Translations under genes and position numbers: made by a program
The notes under the pieces: model-generated
The model's database searches: none
The model's input: only the letters and a program-made list of their open reading frames with translations
What the model was told of the DNA's origin: nothing
Part shown: piece after piece, positions 9,124 to 18,311 of the stretch
Position numbering within the stretch: position 1 is the stretch's first letter
Layout: every line of letters starts with the position of its first letter
DNA from: Vibrio sp. RE88
GTDB taxonomy: Bacteria; Pseudomonadota; Gammaproteobacteria; Enterobacterales; Vibrionaceae
Reading direction: 5' to 3'
Length of the DNA: 64,000 nucleotides
NCBI RefSeq assembly: GCF_013113835.1
Contig: NZ_VTYQ01000007.1
Span: 124,001-188,000 of the forward strand

Positions 9124-9209
9124 GTCCGTTGTCCCTGCTAGTCGCTCGCAACTCTAATCCCTATCTCATTTTTCGTAAAAAAGGCAAAAGCAATTACTTT
9201 AACCTTCGG

Positions 9210-9237
9210 ATTATACTGGCGTCATTGAAAGTATCAA
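9210..9237 (-). promoter_or_regulatory. Internal dcw promoter for ftsQAZ
   Basis: On the minus strand, -35 TTGATA (9232-9237, 5 of 6), a 16-bp spacer and a perfect -10 TATAAT (9210-9215). It lies in the 184-bp murC-ftsQ gap, the largest within the cluster, and gives a leader of about 80 bases. E. coli also has ftsQAZ promoters in this part of the cluster. Confidence 0.7.
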
Positions 9238-9307
9238 ACACTGAAATTGAGAAATCGCACTTTAATTGCATTAATTCGTTCAAATAATCGAAATCTCACG
9301 TTTTCAA

Positions 9308-10768
9308 TCACGCCTTATGCATCTTATCGATATTTAACTCAAAAGCAGCCAATTGCTTTGCTACTTTGCCAATATCACCAGCACCTTGAGTTAAAACTAA
9401 GTCACCATCTTGCAAAACATTCGCTAAAACAGAGGGTAAGGTAGCGCTATCTGAAACAAAAATAGGATCAATTTTGCCTCGGCTACGAATGGTTCGGCAT
9501 AGTGCCCGTCCATCAGCACCAGCAATTGGCTTTTCGCCCGCTGAGTAGACATCGAGCATTAACAACACATCAACTTGCTCTAGTACATTGGCGAAATCAT
9601 CATATAAATCACGAGTTCGGCTGTAGCGGTGTGGCTGGAATATCATAACGAGTCGTTTATCTTGCCATCCGTTGCGAGCAGCATGAATGGTCACATCCAC
9701 TTCGGTAGGATGATGACCGTAGTCATCGACCAACATGGCACTGCCATTACCTGTGTCAAACTCGCCTAGGTGATCAAAACGACGTCCTGTGCCTTGCGTG
9801 CCTGCCATCGCACGTAAGATAGACTCATCGTCAATATCGTCTTCTGTCGCAACCGCAATGGCTGCTGCAGCATTCAGCGCGTTGTGTCGGCCAGGGATAT
9901 TCAAGGTGATATCGAGATTCGCACGCCCCTGACGTACCACAGTAAATTTGCCTTGCTGTCCTTCTTGGCGATAATTTTCAATTCGCACATCAGCATCTTC
10001 CGCAAAGCCATACGTAATCACTTGGCGGCTGATACGAGGAATGAGCTCACGAACCACCGGGTCGTCAATACACACAATCGCCTGTCCATAGAACGGCAAG
10101 TTATGCAGAAAATCGATAAAGGTTTGCTTCAGCGTTTCAAAATCACCACCATAGGTATCCATATGATCCGCTTCAATGTTGGTCACAATGCTTACCATCG
10201 GCTGCAAGTGAAGGAAAGAAGCATCACTTTCATCTGCTTCAGCAATCAGAATACGGCTAGAGCCCAAGCGAGCATTAGTCCCAGCACTTTTAACTAGGCC
10301 GCCATTGACAAACGTTGGGTCAAGCTCCGCTTCTGAGTAAATCTGTGTCACAAGGGCCGTTGTAGTGGTTTTGCCATGTGTACCCGCAACCGCAATTCCA
10401 TGCCTGAAACGCATCAGCTCCGCCAACATTTCCGCTCGGCGGACAACAGGAACTCGCGCCGCTCTTGCCGCTTTAATCTCAGGATTTTCTTCATTGATGG
10501 CCGTCGAGACAACCACAACACTGGCTTGCTGCACATTGTTTTCAGCATGACCAATAAAGATCGTCGCCCCTTTTTTAGCTAACCGCTCTGTGACAGGGTT
10601 TTCTGCTAAGTCAGAACCGGTAATTTGGTAACCTTCATTAAGTAGGACCTCGGCAATCCCACTCATTCCTGCGCCACCGATGCCGATGAAATGGATACAT
10701 TTAACTCGGCGCATTTCTGGCACCATGGCGCGAATTTGCGCTAAGTCTTGAGTATGTTGAATTGTCAT
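9308..10768 (-). CDS. murC: UDP-N-acetylmuramate--L-alanine ligase MurC
   Basis: Adds L-alanine to UDP-MurNAc, the first amino acid of the peptidoglycan stem peptide. The 486 residues match the family. The N-terminal Rossmann motif HFIGIGGAGMSGIA lies near residue 26 and the ATP-binding P-loop AGTHGKTTTT near residue 124. The Mur-ligase central motif EADESDASFLHL follows. It starts 12 bp after murG ends and is followed by the ftsQ promoter gap. Confidence 0.98.
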   Translation of the reverse strand: MTIQHTQDLAQIRAMVPEMRRVKCIHFIGIGGAGMSGIAEVLLNEGYQITGSDLAENPVTERLAKKGATIFIGHAENNVQQASVVVVSTAINEENPEIKAARAARVPVVRRAEMLAELMRFRHGIAVAGTHGKTTTTALVTQIYSEAELDPTFVNGGLVKSAGTNARLGSSRILIAEADESDASFLHLQPMVSIVTNIEADHMDTYGGDFETLKQTFIDFLHNLPFYGQAIVCIDDPVVRELIPRISRQVITYGFAEDADVRIENYRQEGQQGKFTVVRQGRANLDITLNIPGRHNALNAAAAIAVATEDDIDDESILRAMAGTQGTGRRFDHLGEFDTGNGSAMLVDDYGHHPTEVDVTIHAARNGWQDKRLVMIFQPHRYSRTRDLYDDFANVLEQVDVLLMLDVYSAGEKPIAGADGRALCRTIRSRGKIDPIFVSDSATLPSVLANVLQDGDLVLTQGAGDIGKVAKQLAAFELNIDKMHKA

Positions 10769-10780
10769 GAATCTTTCTCG

Positions 10781-11848
10781 TTATTTCGTTAGCGCTATGA
10801 TGGCATCAGCCACTTTAGTATCCGCGTCTAATTTTGCTACCGCTCGTGCTTTGTTCGCCATTTCAAGCAGCTTAGTTCGATCTAATTGCTGAATCTGATC
10901 CACCAACTTATCGACGGTCAAATCTGGCTGCTCGATCATTTTCGCCGCGCCACACTCCACTAAATGATCAGCGTTCAACGCTTGTTGCCTGTCTTTGTGC
11001 ATAAAGGGGATAAATACCGCGCCGATACCTGCAGCAGACACTTCAGAGACGGTTAAAGCACCGGAACGACAAACGATGAGATCTGCCCATGCGTAAGCCT
11101 CTGCGACATTATCGATAAACTCTGTTGTGTCAGCCTTATCTACACCAGCCGTTTGATATGCCGCTGACACGTCAATCTGATTATTTTTGCCGGCTTGATG
11201 GCGTACTTCGTATCCTTCACCAAGTTTCGACATTGCTTCTGGCATGGTGCGGTTGAGAATTTGCGCGCCTTGGCTCCCCCCCATCACTAGGATGCGGATT
11301 GTGTCTTTGCGCTCGGCCATTCTTTGTTCTGGTTCAGACAAAGCAACAACATCTTCACGAACAGGGTTTCCGACCACCTCAGCGCTGGGAAAAGCACCGG
11401 GAAACGCTTGAAAAACCTTCGATGCGATACGGGATAACCACTGGTTGGTTAATCCTGCCACCGCATTTTGCTCATGCAGAACAACCGGAACCCCTAGCAT
11501 CTTAGCCGCGATACCGCCGGGGCCGCTGACGTACCCGCCCATACCGAGTACAGCATCAGGCTGCCATTGCTGCATATGTTTCTTTGCTTGCAGTATAGCA
11601 TTCGCAATTTGAAACGGTGCTTTGATAAGGCGACTCAGCCCTTGACCACGTAATCCTTTGACTTTAATAAAGTCAATGTCGATACCGTGCTTAGGTACCA
11701 GTTCCGCTTCCATACGATCAGCAGTGCCCAGCCAACGGATTTCCCATCCTTGTTGCTGAAGCTTCTTGGCAACCGCCAAACCCGGAAATACGTGACCACC
11801 GGTACCTCCGGCCATCACCATTAATCTCTTATTCTTTTTCATCTTCAT
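10781..11848 (-). CDS. murG: Lipid II synthase MurG
   Basis: Glycosyltransferase (GT28) that transfers GlcNAc from UDP-GlcNAc to lipid I on the inner face of the cytoplasmic membrane. The protein has 355 residues. The glycine-rich N-terminal loop MAGGTGGHVFPGLAVA (from residue 12) and the second G loop MGGSQGAQ are present, as is the UDP-GlcNAc-binding CRSGALTVSE region. The start overlaps the end of ftsW by 20 bp; a second ATG two codons on would shorten the overlap. Confidence 0.97.
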   Translation of the reverse strand: MKMKKNKRLMVMAGGTGGHVFPGLAVAKKLQQQGWEIRWLGTADRMEAELVPKHGIDIDFIKVKGLRGQGLSRLIKAPFQIANAILQAKKHMQQWQPDAVLGMGGYVSGPGGIAAKMLGVPVVLHEQNAVAGLTNQWLSRIASKVFQAFPGAFPSAEVVGNPVREDVVALSEPEQRMAERKDTIRILVMGGSQGAQILNRTMPEAMSKLGEGYEVRHQAGKNNQIDVSAAYQTAGVDKADTTEFIDNVAEAYAWADLIVCRSGALTVSEVSAAGIGAVFIPFMHKDRQQALNADHLVECGAAKMIEQPDLTVDKLVDQIQQLDRTKLLEMANKARAVAKLDADTKVADAIIALTK

Positions 11849-13028
11849 CTTTCTGTTGCAGCTCGCTATGCGATGCGATCAATCGACATTCATGATCGAT
11901 CCGGAGCAATATAGCAACGGCAGTCGACATTATAATCAGACTAGAACCACCGTAGCTAATCAAAGGCAGCGTTAGGCCTTTCGTCGGCACCATACCGGCC
12001 GCCGCGCCTACGTTGACCAAAGTCTGAAAAGCAAACCAAATCCCAATACCAAATGCGAGGTACCCGCCAAACAATAAATCATGATCAAACGCTTTTCGCC
12101 CAATCAAAATCGCTTTGACCACCAGACTAAATATCAGTATTAACACCAATACCACGCCGACAAAGCCAAGCTCTTCGGCTAATACGGCAAAGACAAAGTC
12201 TGTATGCGCTTCAGGCAAGTATTCTAATTTTTGAATAGAGTTACCTAGCCCCTGACCAAACCACTCTCCGCGACCAAAAGCCATCAGTGACTGAGTCAAC
12301 TGGTAACCGCTACCAAACGGGTCTTCCCAAGGATCAAGAAATGACGTCACACGGCGCATTCGGTAAGGTTCGACCAAGATAAGGCCGACAACCGAGGCAA
12401 TCCCGACTACCATCAATGCCAAGAACTGGGTGAGCTTGGCCCCAGCAATAAACAACATACCGAACAAGGTCACCAACATAACGATGACAGTACCTAGATC
12501 GGGTTGAAGCAGTAGCAAACTTGCTAAGGTTCCAAATACAATAATGGGCTTAATAAAACCGCCAAAGAAGCTAGAGCGCACTTCTTCATGCTTACGTACC
12601 AAATAGCCCGACATGAAAATGAATAGTGACAGTTTGGCGACTTCAGCAGGCTGAAGGTTAAACAGCCCGAGAGGTATCCAGCGCGAAGCACCGTTCACCG
12701 ATTTACCCGCAACAAGTACCACGACAAGCAGGAAAAACGACAGCCCAAGTAATAAAGTACTGTACTGCGACCATTTCTTCAGTGGCACCTGGAGGATCAC
12801 ACTTGCCGTCGATAACGCTAACACTAAAAATATCGCGTGGCGGAACATAAAGTGGAAAGGTTGATCAGTTAAGCGCGAACTGATTGGAAACGAAGCGGAT
12901 GTCACCATGACTAAGCCCGTCAACATCAATCCTAAAGATATCCACACCAGTTGACGGTCGAATAAAGCCTCTGGTGACGAAGTGGTCATCCAGTGTTTAG
13001 TATTCGCTAGCAAGTGTCGTATCTGCAT
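11829..13028 (-). CDS. ftsW: Septal peptidoglycan glycosyltransferase FtsW
   Basis: SEDS-family polytopic membrane protein that polymerises lipid II at the septum together with FtsI. It has 399 residues and about ten hydrophobic segments. SEDS signatures are visible: NGASRWIPLG, GFVGVVLVLILIF and the C-terminal KGLTLPLISYGGSS motif. It sits between murD and murG with 14 bp before and a 20-bp overlap after. Confidence 0.97.
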   Translation of the reverse strand: MQIRHLLANTKHWMTTSSPEALFDRQLVWISLGLMLTGLVMVTSASFPISSRLTDQPFHFMFRHAIFLVLALSTASVILQVPLKKWSQYSTLLLGLSFFLLVVVLVAGKSVNGASRWIPLGLFNLQPAEVAKLSLFIFMSGYLVRKHEEVRSSFFGGFIKPIIVFGTLASLLLLQPDLGTVIVMLVTLFGMLFIAGAKLTQFLALMVVGIASVVGLILVEPYRMRRVTSFLDPWEDPFGSGYQLTQSLMAFGRGEWFGQGLGNSIQKLEYLPEAHTDFVFAVLAEELGFVGVVLVLILIFSLVVKAILIGRKAFDHDLLFGGYLAFGIGIWFAFQTLVNVGAAAGMVPTKGLTLPLISYGGSSLIIMSTAVAILLRIDHECRLIASHSELQQKDEDEKE

Positions 13029-13042
13029 TCCCGTTGGCTTAT

Positions 13043-14368
13043 CTACGCATAATGTGTGGCTAGCGCAGTGAAAGCATCGCCGCGCACCATAAAGTTCTTA
13101 AATTGGTCAAAGCTGGCACAAGCTGGAGATAACATAATCATGTCACCGGCTTCCATTCTTGGGCTGGCCCATTTCACTATGTCTTCCATAGTCTCGAAAC
13201 GTTTTGCATCGCGGTGCAAAGGAAGAAACTTGTCGCCATCAGCACCAAAGCAGCATAGCTGGACATCCAATTGGTCCAAAGAGGGCTGTAACTCTAAAAA
13301 ATCAGCGCCTTTACCATCTCCGCCAACCAACAAGTAGAGTTTACCGGAGAGTGATAAGCCTGACAGCGCAGCTAAAGTGCTCGCTACATTGGTTGCTTTC
13401 GAGTCATTGACCCATTTAACACCGTTATTATCCGCAACCACCTGACATCGATGTGTCAGACCGTTGTAAGACTTAAGTGCATCTATTCCAAGAGAAACAT
13501 CAACACCTGCTTGTTCGAGTAGAGCGAGTACGACCAGCGCATTAGCAACATTATGTCTTCCTACTAGGCTTAGCTCGTCAGACGCCAATATTTTTGCATC
13601 TTGGTGACACAAGTACTCTCTTCCCTCCACTACTTTGACATGGAAGTCGCAACTTTTTTCTAGGCTAAATTCGACTAGAGGGGCATCTTTCTTATCTGGG
13701 TAGGTCGCAGGATCATCTGCATTGACAATGCACGCCTGTGCCTGCTCAAAAATGCGAAGCTTTGCCTGACGGTATCCTTCCATATCGTCATAACGATCCA
13801 TATGATCTTCCGATAAATTCAGGAATGCCGCGGCTTTTAGAGAAAGGCTAGAAGTGGTTTCTAGTTGGAAGCTGGAGAGTTCGAGCACATATAACTCAGC
13901 ATCTTGATCCAGCAGATCCAGCGCAGGCACTCCGATATTGCCGCCAATCGCTGTCTTCACGCCAGCAGCATTGGCGACGACACCCGTCAGGTCCGTAACC
14001 GTGCTTTTCCCATTCGAACCAGTAATGGCCACAACTGGCTTATCCACCTGCCAAGCAAACAGCTCGATGTCTCCAACCACTTGTACGCCTGCGTTGAGCG
14101 CTTGTTGAATTTCAGTAGTAGCAAGCGCGATGCCTGGGTTCGCCACCACTAAATCCGCATTTAGCAACCAGTCGCTATTCCAGCCGCCAGCATGTAGCTC
14201 AACACTTTGAGGTAGAGCTTCGCTTCCCGGTGGATTTTCACGGGTATCGATGACGCGAATGGTGAGGTTGTAAGGCAATTTTGCTAAGTATTTAACGACT
14301 GAGAGCCCGGTAATACCGAGCCCTACAACGACAACACTCTCTATGTTCTGCCAACGATCCATAGTCAA
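13043..14368 (-). CDS. murD: UDP-N-acetylmuramoylalanine--D-glutamate ligase MurD
   Basis: Adds D-glutamate to UDP-MurNAc-L-Ala in the cytoplasm. The protein has 441 residues. The N-terminal motif VVGLGITGLSVVKYL starts near residue 14 and the P-loop ITGSNGKSTVT near 114. The C-terminal SPACASFDQF motif is typical of MurD. A second ATG two codons downstream (MDRWQ) is an alternative start. Confidence 0.97.
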   Translation of the reverse strand: MTMDRWQNIESVVVVGLGITGLSVVKYLAKLPYNLTIRVIDTRENPPGSEALPQSVELHAGGWNSDWLLNADLVVANPGIALATTEIQQALNAGVQVVGDIELFAWQVDKPVVAITGSNGKSTVTDLTGVVANAAGVKTAIGGNIGVPALDLLDQDAELYVLELSSFQLETTSSLSLKAAAFLNLSEDHMDRYDDMEGYRQAKLRIFEQAQACIVNADDPATYPDKKDAPLVEFSLEKSCDFHVKVVEGREYLCHQDAKILASDELSLVGRHNVANALVVLALLEQAGVDVSLGIDALKSYNGLTHRCQVVADNNGVKWVNDSKATNVASTLAALSGLSLSGKLYLLVGGDGKGADFLELQPSLDQLDVQLCCFGADGDKFLPLHRDAKRFETMEDIVKWASPRMEAGDMIMLSPACASFDQFKNFMVRGDAFTALATHYA

Positions 14369-14380
14369 ATTCCGTTTTCC

Positions 14381-15463
14381 TTAACGTACTTTCAGTGTTG
14401 CTAAACCAACCAAAACCAGAACAATGGAAATAACCCAAAAACGCACTATCACACGAGGCTCAGGCCAACCTTTCAGCTCATAGTGATGGTGAATAGGCGC
14501 CATACGGAAAATACGTTGACCACGTAACTTGTAGGAACCAACCTGAAGAATCACCGACAGGGTTTCCATCACAAATACACCGCCCATGATCACCAACACA
14601 AACTCTTGACGAACAAGGACTGCAATTGTGCCCAGTGCGCCGCCTAGGGCAAGTGAACCAACATCGCCCATAAAGACTTGGGCTGGATAGGTGTTAAACC
14701 ATAAGAATCCTAAACCCGCACCGACTATTGCCGTACAGACGACCACCAGCTCGGAAGCATGAGGGACATAAGGAATGTGCAGGTAGTTGGCGAAGTTAAC
14801 ATTACCTGTTGCCCAAGCAATCGCCGCAAAGCCTGCCGCCACCAAGACTGTTGGCATAATGGCCAAACCATCAAGACCATCGGTCAAGTTAACCGCATTA
14901 CTGGTACCGACAATAACGAAGTAAGTTAATACAATGTACATCAGGCCAAGCTGAGGCATGATGTCTTTAAAGAAAGGCACAACCAGTTGAGTCGCCGAGG
15001 TGTCTTTACCATGTGCATACAAAGCAAACGCCACAACCAAAGCAATCGCCGATTGCCAGAAATATTTCCAACGCGCGATCAGACCATCGGTATTTTTGCG
15101 CACGACTTTTCGATAATCATCAACAAAACCGACAGCACCATAGCCAATCAGGACAGCCAGCACCGCCCAAACGTAAGGATTGGAAAGATCGGTCCAAAGT
15201 AAAACGGTCGTTACTATCGCCGTCAGGATCATGATCCCCCCCATTGTCGGGGTACCACGCTTACTAAAGTGTGACTCTGGACCTTCGTTACGTACGACCT
15301 GACCGATTTGCAGCATCTGCAAACGACGGATCATGCGTGGCCCCATCCATAACGATATGCCTAATGCGGTCAAAACACTTACGATGGCACGAAACGATAG
15401 GTACTCGAACAAACGGAAGAATGAAAAGTATGGCTGTAGAAGCTCTGCAAGCCAAATGATCAT
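14381..15463 (-). CDS. mraY: Phospho-MurNAc-pentapeptide transferase MraY
   Basis: Integral membrane enzyme that transfers phospho-MurNAc-pentapeptide to undecaprenyl phosphate, forming lipid I. The 360 residues match the family and show about ten membrane segments. Catalytic motifs are GFVDDYRK (the adjacent aspartates), NLTDGLDGLA and the His-rich loop MAPIHHHYELKGW. It overlaps the 3' end of murF by 4 bp. Confidence 0.98.
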   Translation of the reverse strand: MIIWLAELLQPYFSFFRLFEYLSFRAIVSVLTALGISLWMGPRMIRRLQMLQIGQVVRNEGPESHFSKRGTPTMGGIMILTAIVTTVLLWTDLSNPYVWAVLAVLIGYGAVGFVDDYRKVVRKNTDGLIARWKYFWQSAIALVVAFALYAHGKDTSATQLVVPFFKDIMPQLGLMYIVLTYFVIVGTSNAVNLTDGLDGLAIMPTVLVAAGFAAIAWATGNVNFANYLHIPYVPHASELVVVCTAIVGAGLGFLWFNTYPAQVFMGDVGSLALGGALGTIAVLVRQEFVLVIMGGVFVMETLSVILQVGSYKLRGQRIFRMAPIHHHYELKGWPEPRVIVRFWVISIVLVLVGLATLKVR

Positions 15464-16818
15464 GTATACATCTCCTTCAAAGCAGCGGCGATCTTGCTCA
15501 TTCCTGCACTATTTGCCCCTTTTACAAGTAATGTATGAGGGCCTGTTTGCTGGTTGAGCTGCTGCTCAATAAACTCAATCATATGGTCATGAGTATCAAA
15601 GTGCATTCCCTGACAAACGTCGCTGATCGCTTTAGTATCAGCGCCAAAGGTAAGCACATGTTCAAATTTAAATGGGGCAGCATGTTCACCGACTTGGCGA
15701 TGAAGTGCAAGACTTTCTTCCCCCAACTCAGCCATATTGCCTAAAACAAGCCAACGTACTCCACCAAAGCTATTCAGCAGATCTGCAGCCGCTTTCATAG
15801 CCGGAACACTGGCATTATAACTGTCGTCAATCAGTCTTATGCTATCGGTTAGGTCGACAGTTTCAACTCGACCTTTCACTTTTGATAAGTTGGCGAGGCC
15901 AGAGGCGATCATTTCTGGTGTTGCACCCAATTCCAGTGACAACGCCGTCGCCGCCAATGCATTCGATACATTGTGTTGACCAATAATGCCAAGTTTGACG
16001 TCGAAAGACGTCTCTGGCATTTGGATGGTAAAAGACGCTTCACCATTCACGTTAAGTGTTACATTACGCGCATTATATTCCGCACTGTTATCAGACAGTG
16101 AAAATGTCTTCACTGTTTTGTCAGACAGCACCTCTCGCCAGTATTCTCCACCATTGCTGTCTAGGTTTACAATCGCGACAGAACCAGGTTTAAGCCCCTG
16201 ATAAATTTCACCTTTAGCACGTTTAACGCCATCCATTGAGCCGAAGCCTTCCAAGTGCGCTGCCGCAACGTTATTAACCAATGCGACATCCGGGTTAACC
16301 AGTTGCGTCGTATAAGCGATCTCTCCAACATGGTTGGCGCCGAGCTCAATGACTGCAAAGTCATCTTCTGGTTGAGAACGCAACAGAGTCAGTGGAACAC
16401 CGATATCATTGTTAAAGTTGCCAGCGGTATACAACACTTGGCCTTTCTGAGTCATGATACTAGCGACCATCTCTTTCACTGTGGTTTTGCCACAGCTCCC
16501 CGTAATCGCAACGGTTGGCGTTTGACACACTTGATGAACAAACTGGCCCAACTTACCCAGTGCGACTTTGGTATCTTCGACTAATAGCTGAGGCACCTTA
16601 GCGTCAACCGCTTTGCTGACCAACAAAGCGCTCGCTCCAGCCGCAGCAGCCTGTCCTGCAAAGTCATGGGCATCAAATCGCTCACCCACCAATGCGACAA
16701 ACAGAGACCCCGACTCAATCGTTCTAGTATCCGTCGAGACAGATTCAATAGCGGTATCATCACCGATAAGTTGGGCATCCAGTACATCAACAAGCTGAGA
16801 CAGCATCAGAGTAATCAT
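15460..16818 (-). CDS. murF: UDP-MurNAc-tripeptide--D-Ala-D-Ala ligase MurF
   Basis: Adds D-Ala-D-Ala to complete the UDP-MurNAc-pentapeptide. The protein has 452 residues, with the P-loop AITGSCGKTTVKEM near residue 104 and the central Mur-ligase region DDSYNASVPAM. It overlaps murE by 4 bp (ATGA type) and mraY by 4 bp, so the three are likely translationally coupled. The D-Ala-D-Ala ligase that feeds it is not encoded in this window. Confidence 0.97.
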   Translation of the reverse strand: MITLMLSQLVDVLDAQLIGDDTAIESVSTDTRTIESGSLFVALVGERFDAHDFAGQAAAAGASALLVSKAVDAKVPQLLVEDTKVALGKLGQFVHQVCQTPTVAITGSCGKTTVKEMVASIMTQKGQVLYTAGNFNNDIGVPLTLLRSQPEDDFAVIELGANHVGEIAYTTQLVNPDVALVNNVAAAHLEGFGSMDGVKRAKGEIYQGLKPGSVAIVNLDSNGGEYWREVLSDKTVKTFSLSDNSAEYNARNVTLNVNGEASFTIQMPETSFDVKLGIIGQHNVSNALAATALSLELGATPEMIASGLANLSKVKGRVETVDLTDSIRLIDDSYNASVPAMKAAADLLNSFGGVRWLVLGNMAELGEESLALHRQVGEHAAPFKFEHVLTFGADTKAISDVCQGMHFDTHDHMIEFIEQQLNQQTGPHTLLVKGANSAGMSKIAAALKEMYT

Positions 16819-18299
16819 AATGTTAGCTCCAGAAGTCGTTGGGCGGATTCTCGATCAGAGTAATGAACTGTTTCATTAGCCAGCACTTGGTAATCTTCAT
16901 GGCCTTTACCAGCGAGCAAAATAATATCGTCGCCGTTACTGTGCTTTAGTGCATGTGCCAAAGCGTTATAGCGGTCATGTTCAACAATGGCATTTTCAGG
17001 TGAAGCCATGCCCGCAAGCATATCTTTTACTATCGCAGACGGCGATTCGCTACGAGGGTTATCATCGGTCAGGATCACCACGTCAGCTAACCTTTCGCCG
17101 ATAGAAGCCATCATCGGGCGCTTACCTGTGTCTCTATCCCCACCACAACCAAATATGGCCCAAAGTCGTCCATTACAATGGACTTTCAGAGCTGATAGCG
17201 CTTTTTCCAATGCATCTGGTGTATGGGCATAATCCACCACGACCTTGGCTTTGCCTTGTGCATGAAACAGTTCCATACGTCCCAAAACTGGTTTAAGTTG
17301 GCTGGCACTTTCAACCAATATTTGCTTATCGATACCCAGTGACAACAAGGCAGCAAAAGCCACCAGCACATTGCTAGCGTTGAACTCTCCGATCAAAGGA
17401 ACGGTAAAACGACCATCACCATACTGACCAGAAAAGCTCAGGGTAATACCCGCTTCAGAATATTGAACTTGTGTAGCGAAGACCCCTTTGCCCGTTTGAA
17501 TCGGAGACAAAGAAACAGGAATACAATCATCAAGCAGTTCAACCCACGATGCACCGACCACATCATCAATATTGATCACCGCTTTAGCGCAATCATGCGC
17601 GGTAAACAGTGATAGTTTAGCTCGGGCGTATTCTTCCATCGTGCCATGATAATCAAGATGATCACGACTCAGGTTTGAGAACACCCCTACCGAAAAGCTG
17701 AGAGCCTTAACTCTATTTTGCACGAGGCCATGAGAGGAAATTTCCATCGCCGTGTATTGTGCGCCTTGGTCTTCTAATTCAGACAAGGTTTGCTGAATTT
17801 CAAGCGCATTACCTGTGGTGTTCAACGCAGGCGTCAACGACTCAAGAAAGCCATTGCCTGTTGTGCCTAATACAGCTGCGCGCTGGCCGGATAACTCCAA
17901 CCACTGAGCAATCAATTGTGTGATGGTGGTTTTGCCATTGGTTCCAGTCACTGCGATCAACTGGTTATGGCTGAGTGGTTGCAAACGACTCGCCAGTTGA
18001 GACAGCTTCTGGTTCAGACCCGCAATATAAACTACAGGAACGCCTTCTAGCTGCTCAACTTTGCCATGCACGTTTTGTTCATCTGCTTCAGCGATAATCG
18101 CGTTCGCACCTTGCTGAATTGCAGCATGAATAAATTGTCGACCATCTACCGTATGGCCTTTAATCGCAACAAACGTCGAGCCCGTCTTTATTTTACGGCT
18201 ATCGAGCTCTAGCCTTTGAATAGCAACATCATTGCCGACTTGGTGTGAAAGAGATACCCAAGGTGCAAGCAGATGAGTCAGTGTGAGTTCTTTGGACAT
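16815..18299 (-). CDS. murE: UDP-MurNAc-dipeptide--meso-diaminopimelate ligase MurE
   Basis: Adds meso-diaminopimelate to UDP-MurNAc-L-Ala-D-Glu. The protein has 494 residues, with the P-loop VTGTNGKTTITQL near residue 115. The DNPR motif (TDDNPRSE) in the C-terminal domain marks specificity for diaminopimelate rather than lysine, as expected for a Gram-negative. It lies 12 bp after ftsI. DapB at the left of the window makes its amino-acid substrate precursor. Confidence 0.97.
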   Translation of the reverse strand: MSKELTLTHLLAPWVSLSHQVGNDVAIQRLELDSRKIKTGSTFVAIKGHTVDGRQFIHAAIQQGANAIIAEADEQNVHGKVEQLEGVPVVYIAGLNQKLSQLASRLQPLSHNQLIAVTGTNGKTTITQLIAQWLELSGQRAAVLGTTGNGFLESLTPALNTTGNALEIQQTLSELEDQGAQYTAMEISSHGLVQNRVKALSFSVGVFSNLSRDHLDYHGTMEEYARAKLSLFTAHDCAKAVINIDDVVGASWVELLDDCIPVSLSPIQTGKGVFATQVQYSEAGITLSFSGQYGDGRFTVPLIGEFNASNVLVAFAALLSLGIDKQILVESASQLKPVLGRMELFHAQGKAKVVVDYAHTPDALEKALSALKVHCNGRLWAIFGCGGDRDTGKRPMMASIGERLADVVILTDDNPRSESPSAIVKDMLAGMASPENAIVEHDRYNALAHALKHSNGDDIILLAGKGHEDYQVLANETVHYSDRESAQRLLELTL

Positions 18300-18311
18300 T
18301 TAACGTCTCAC

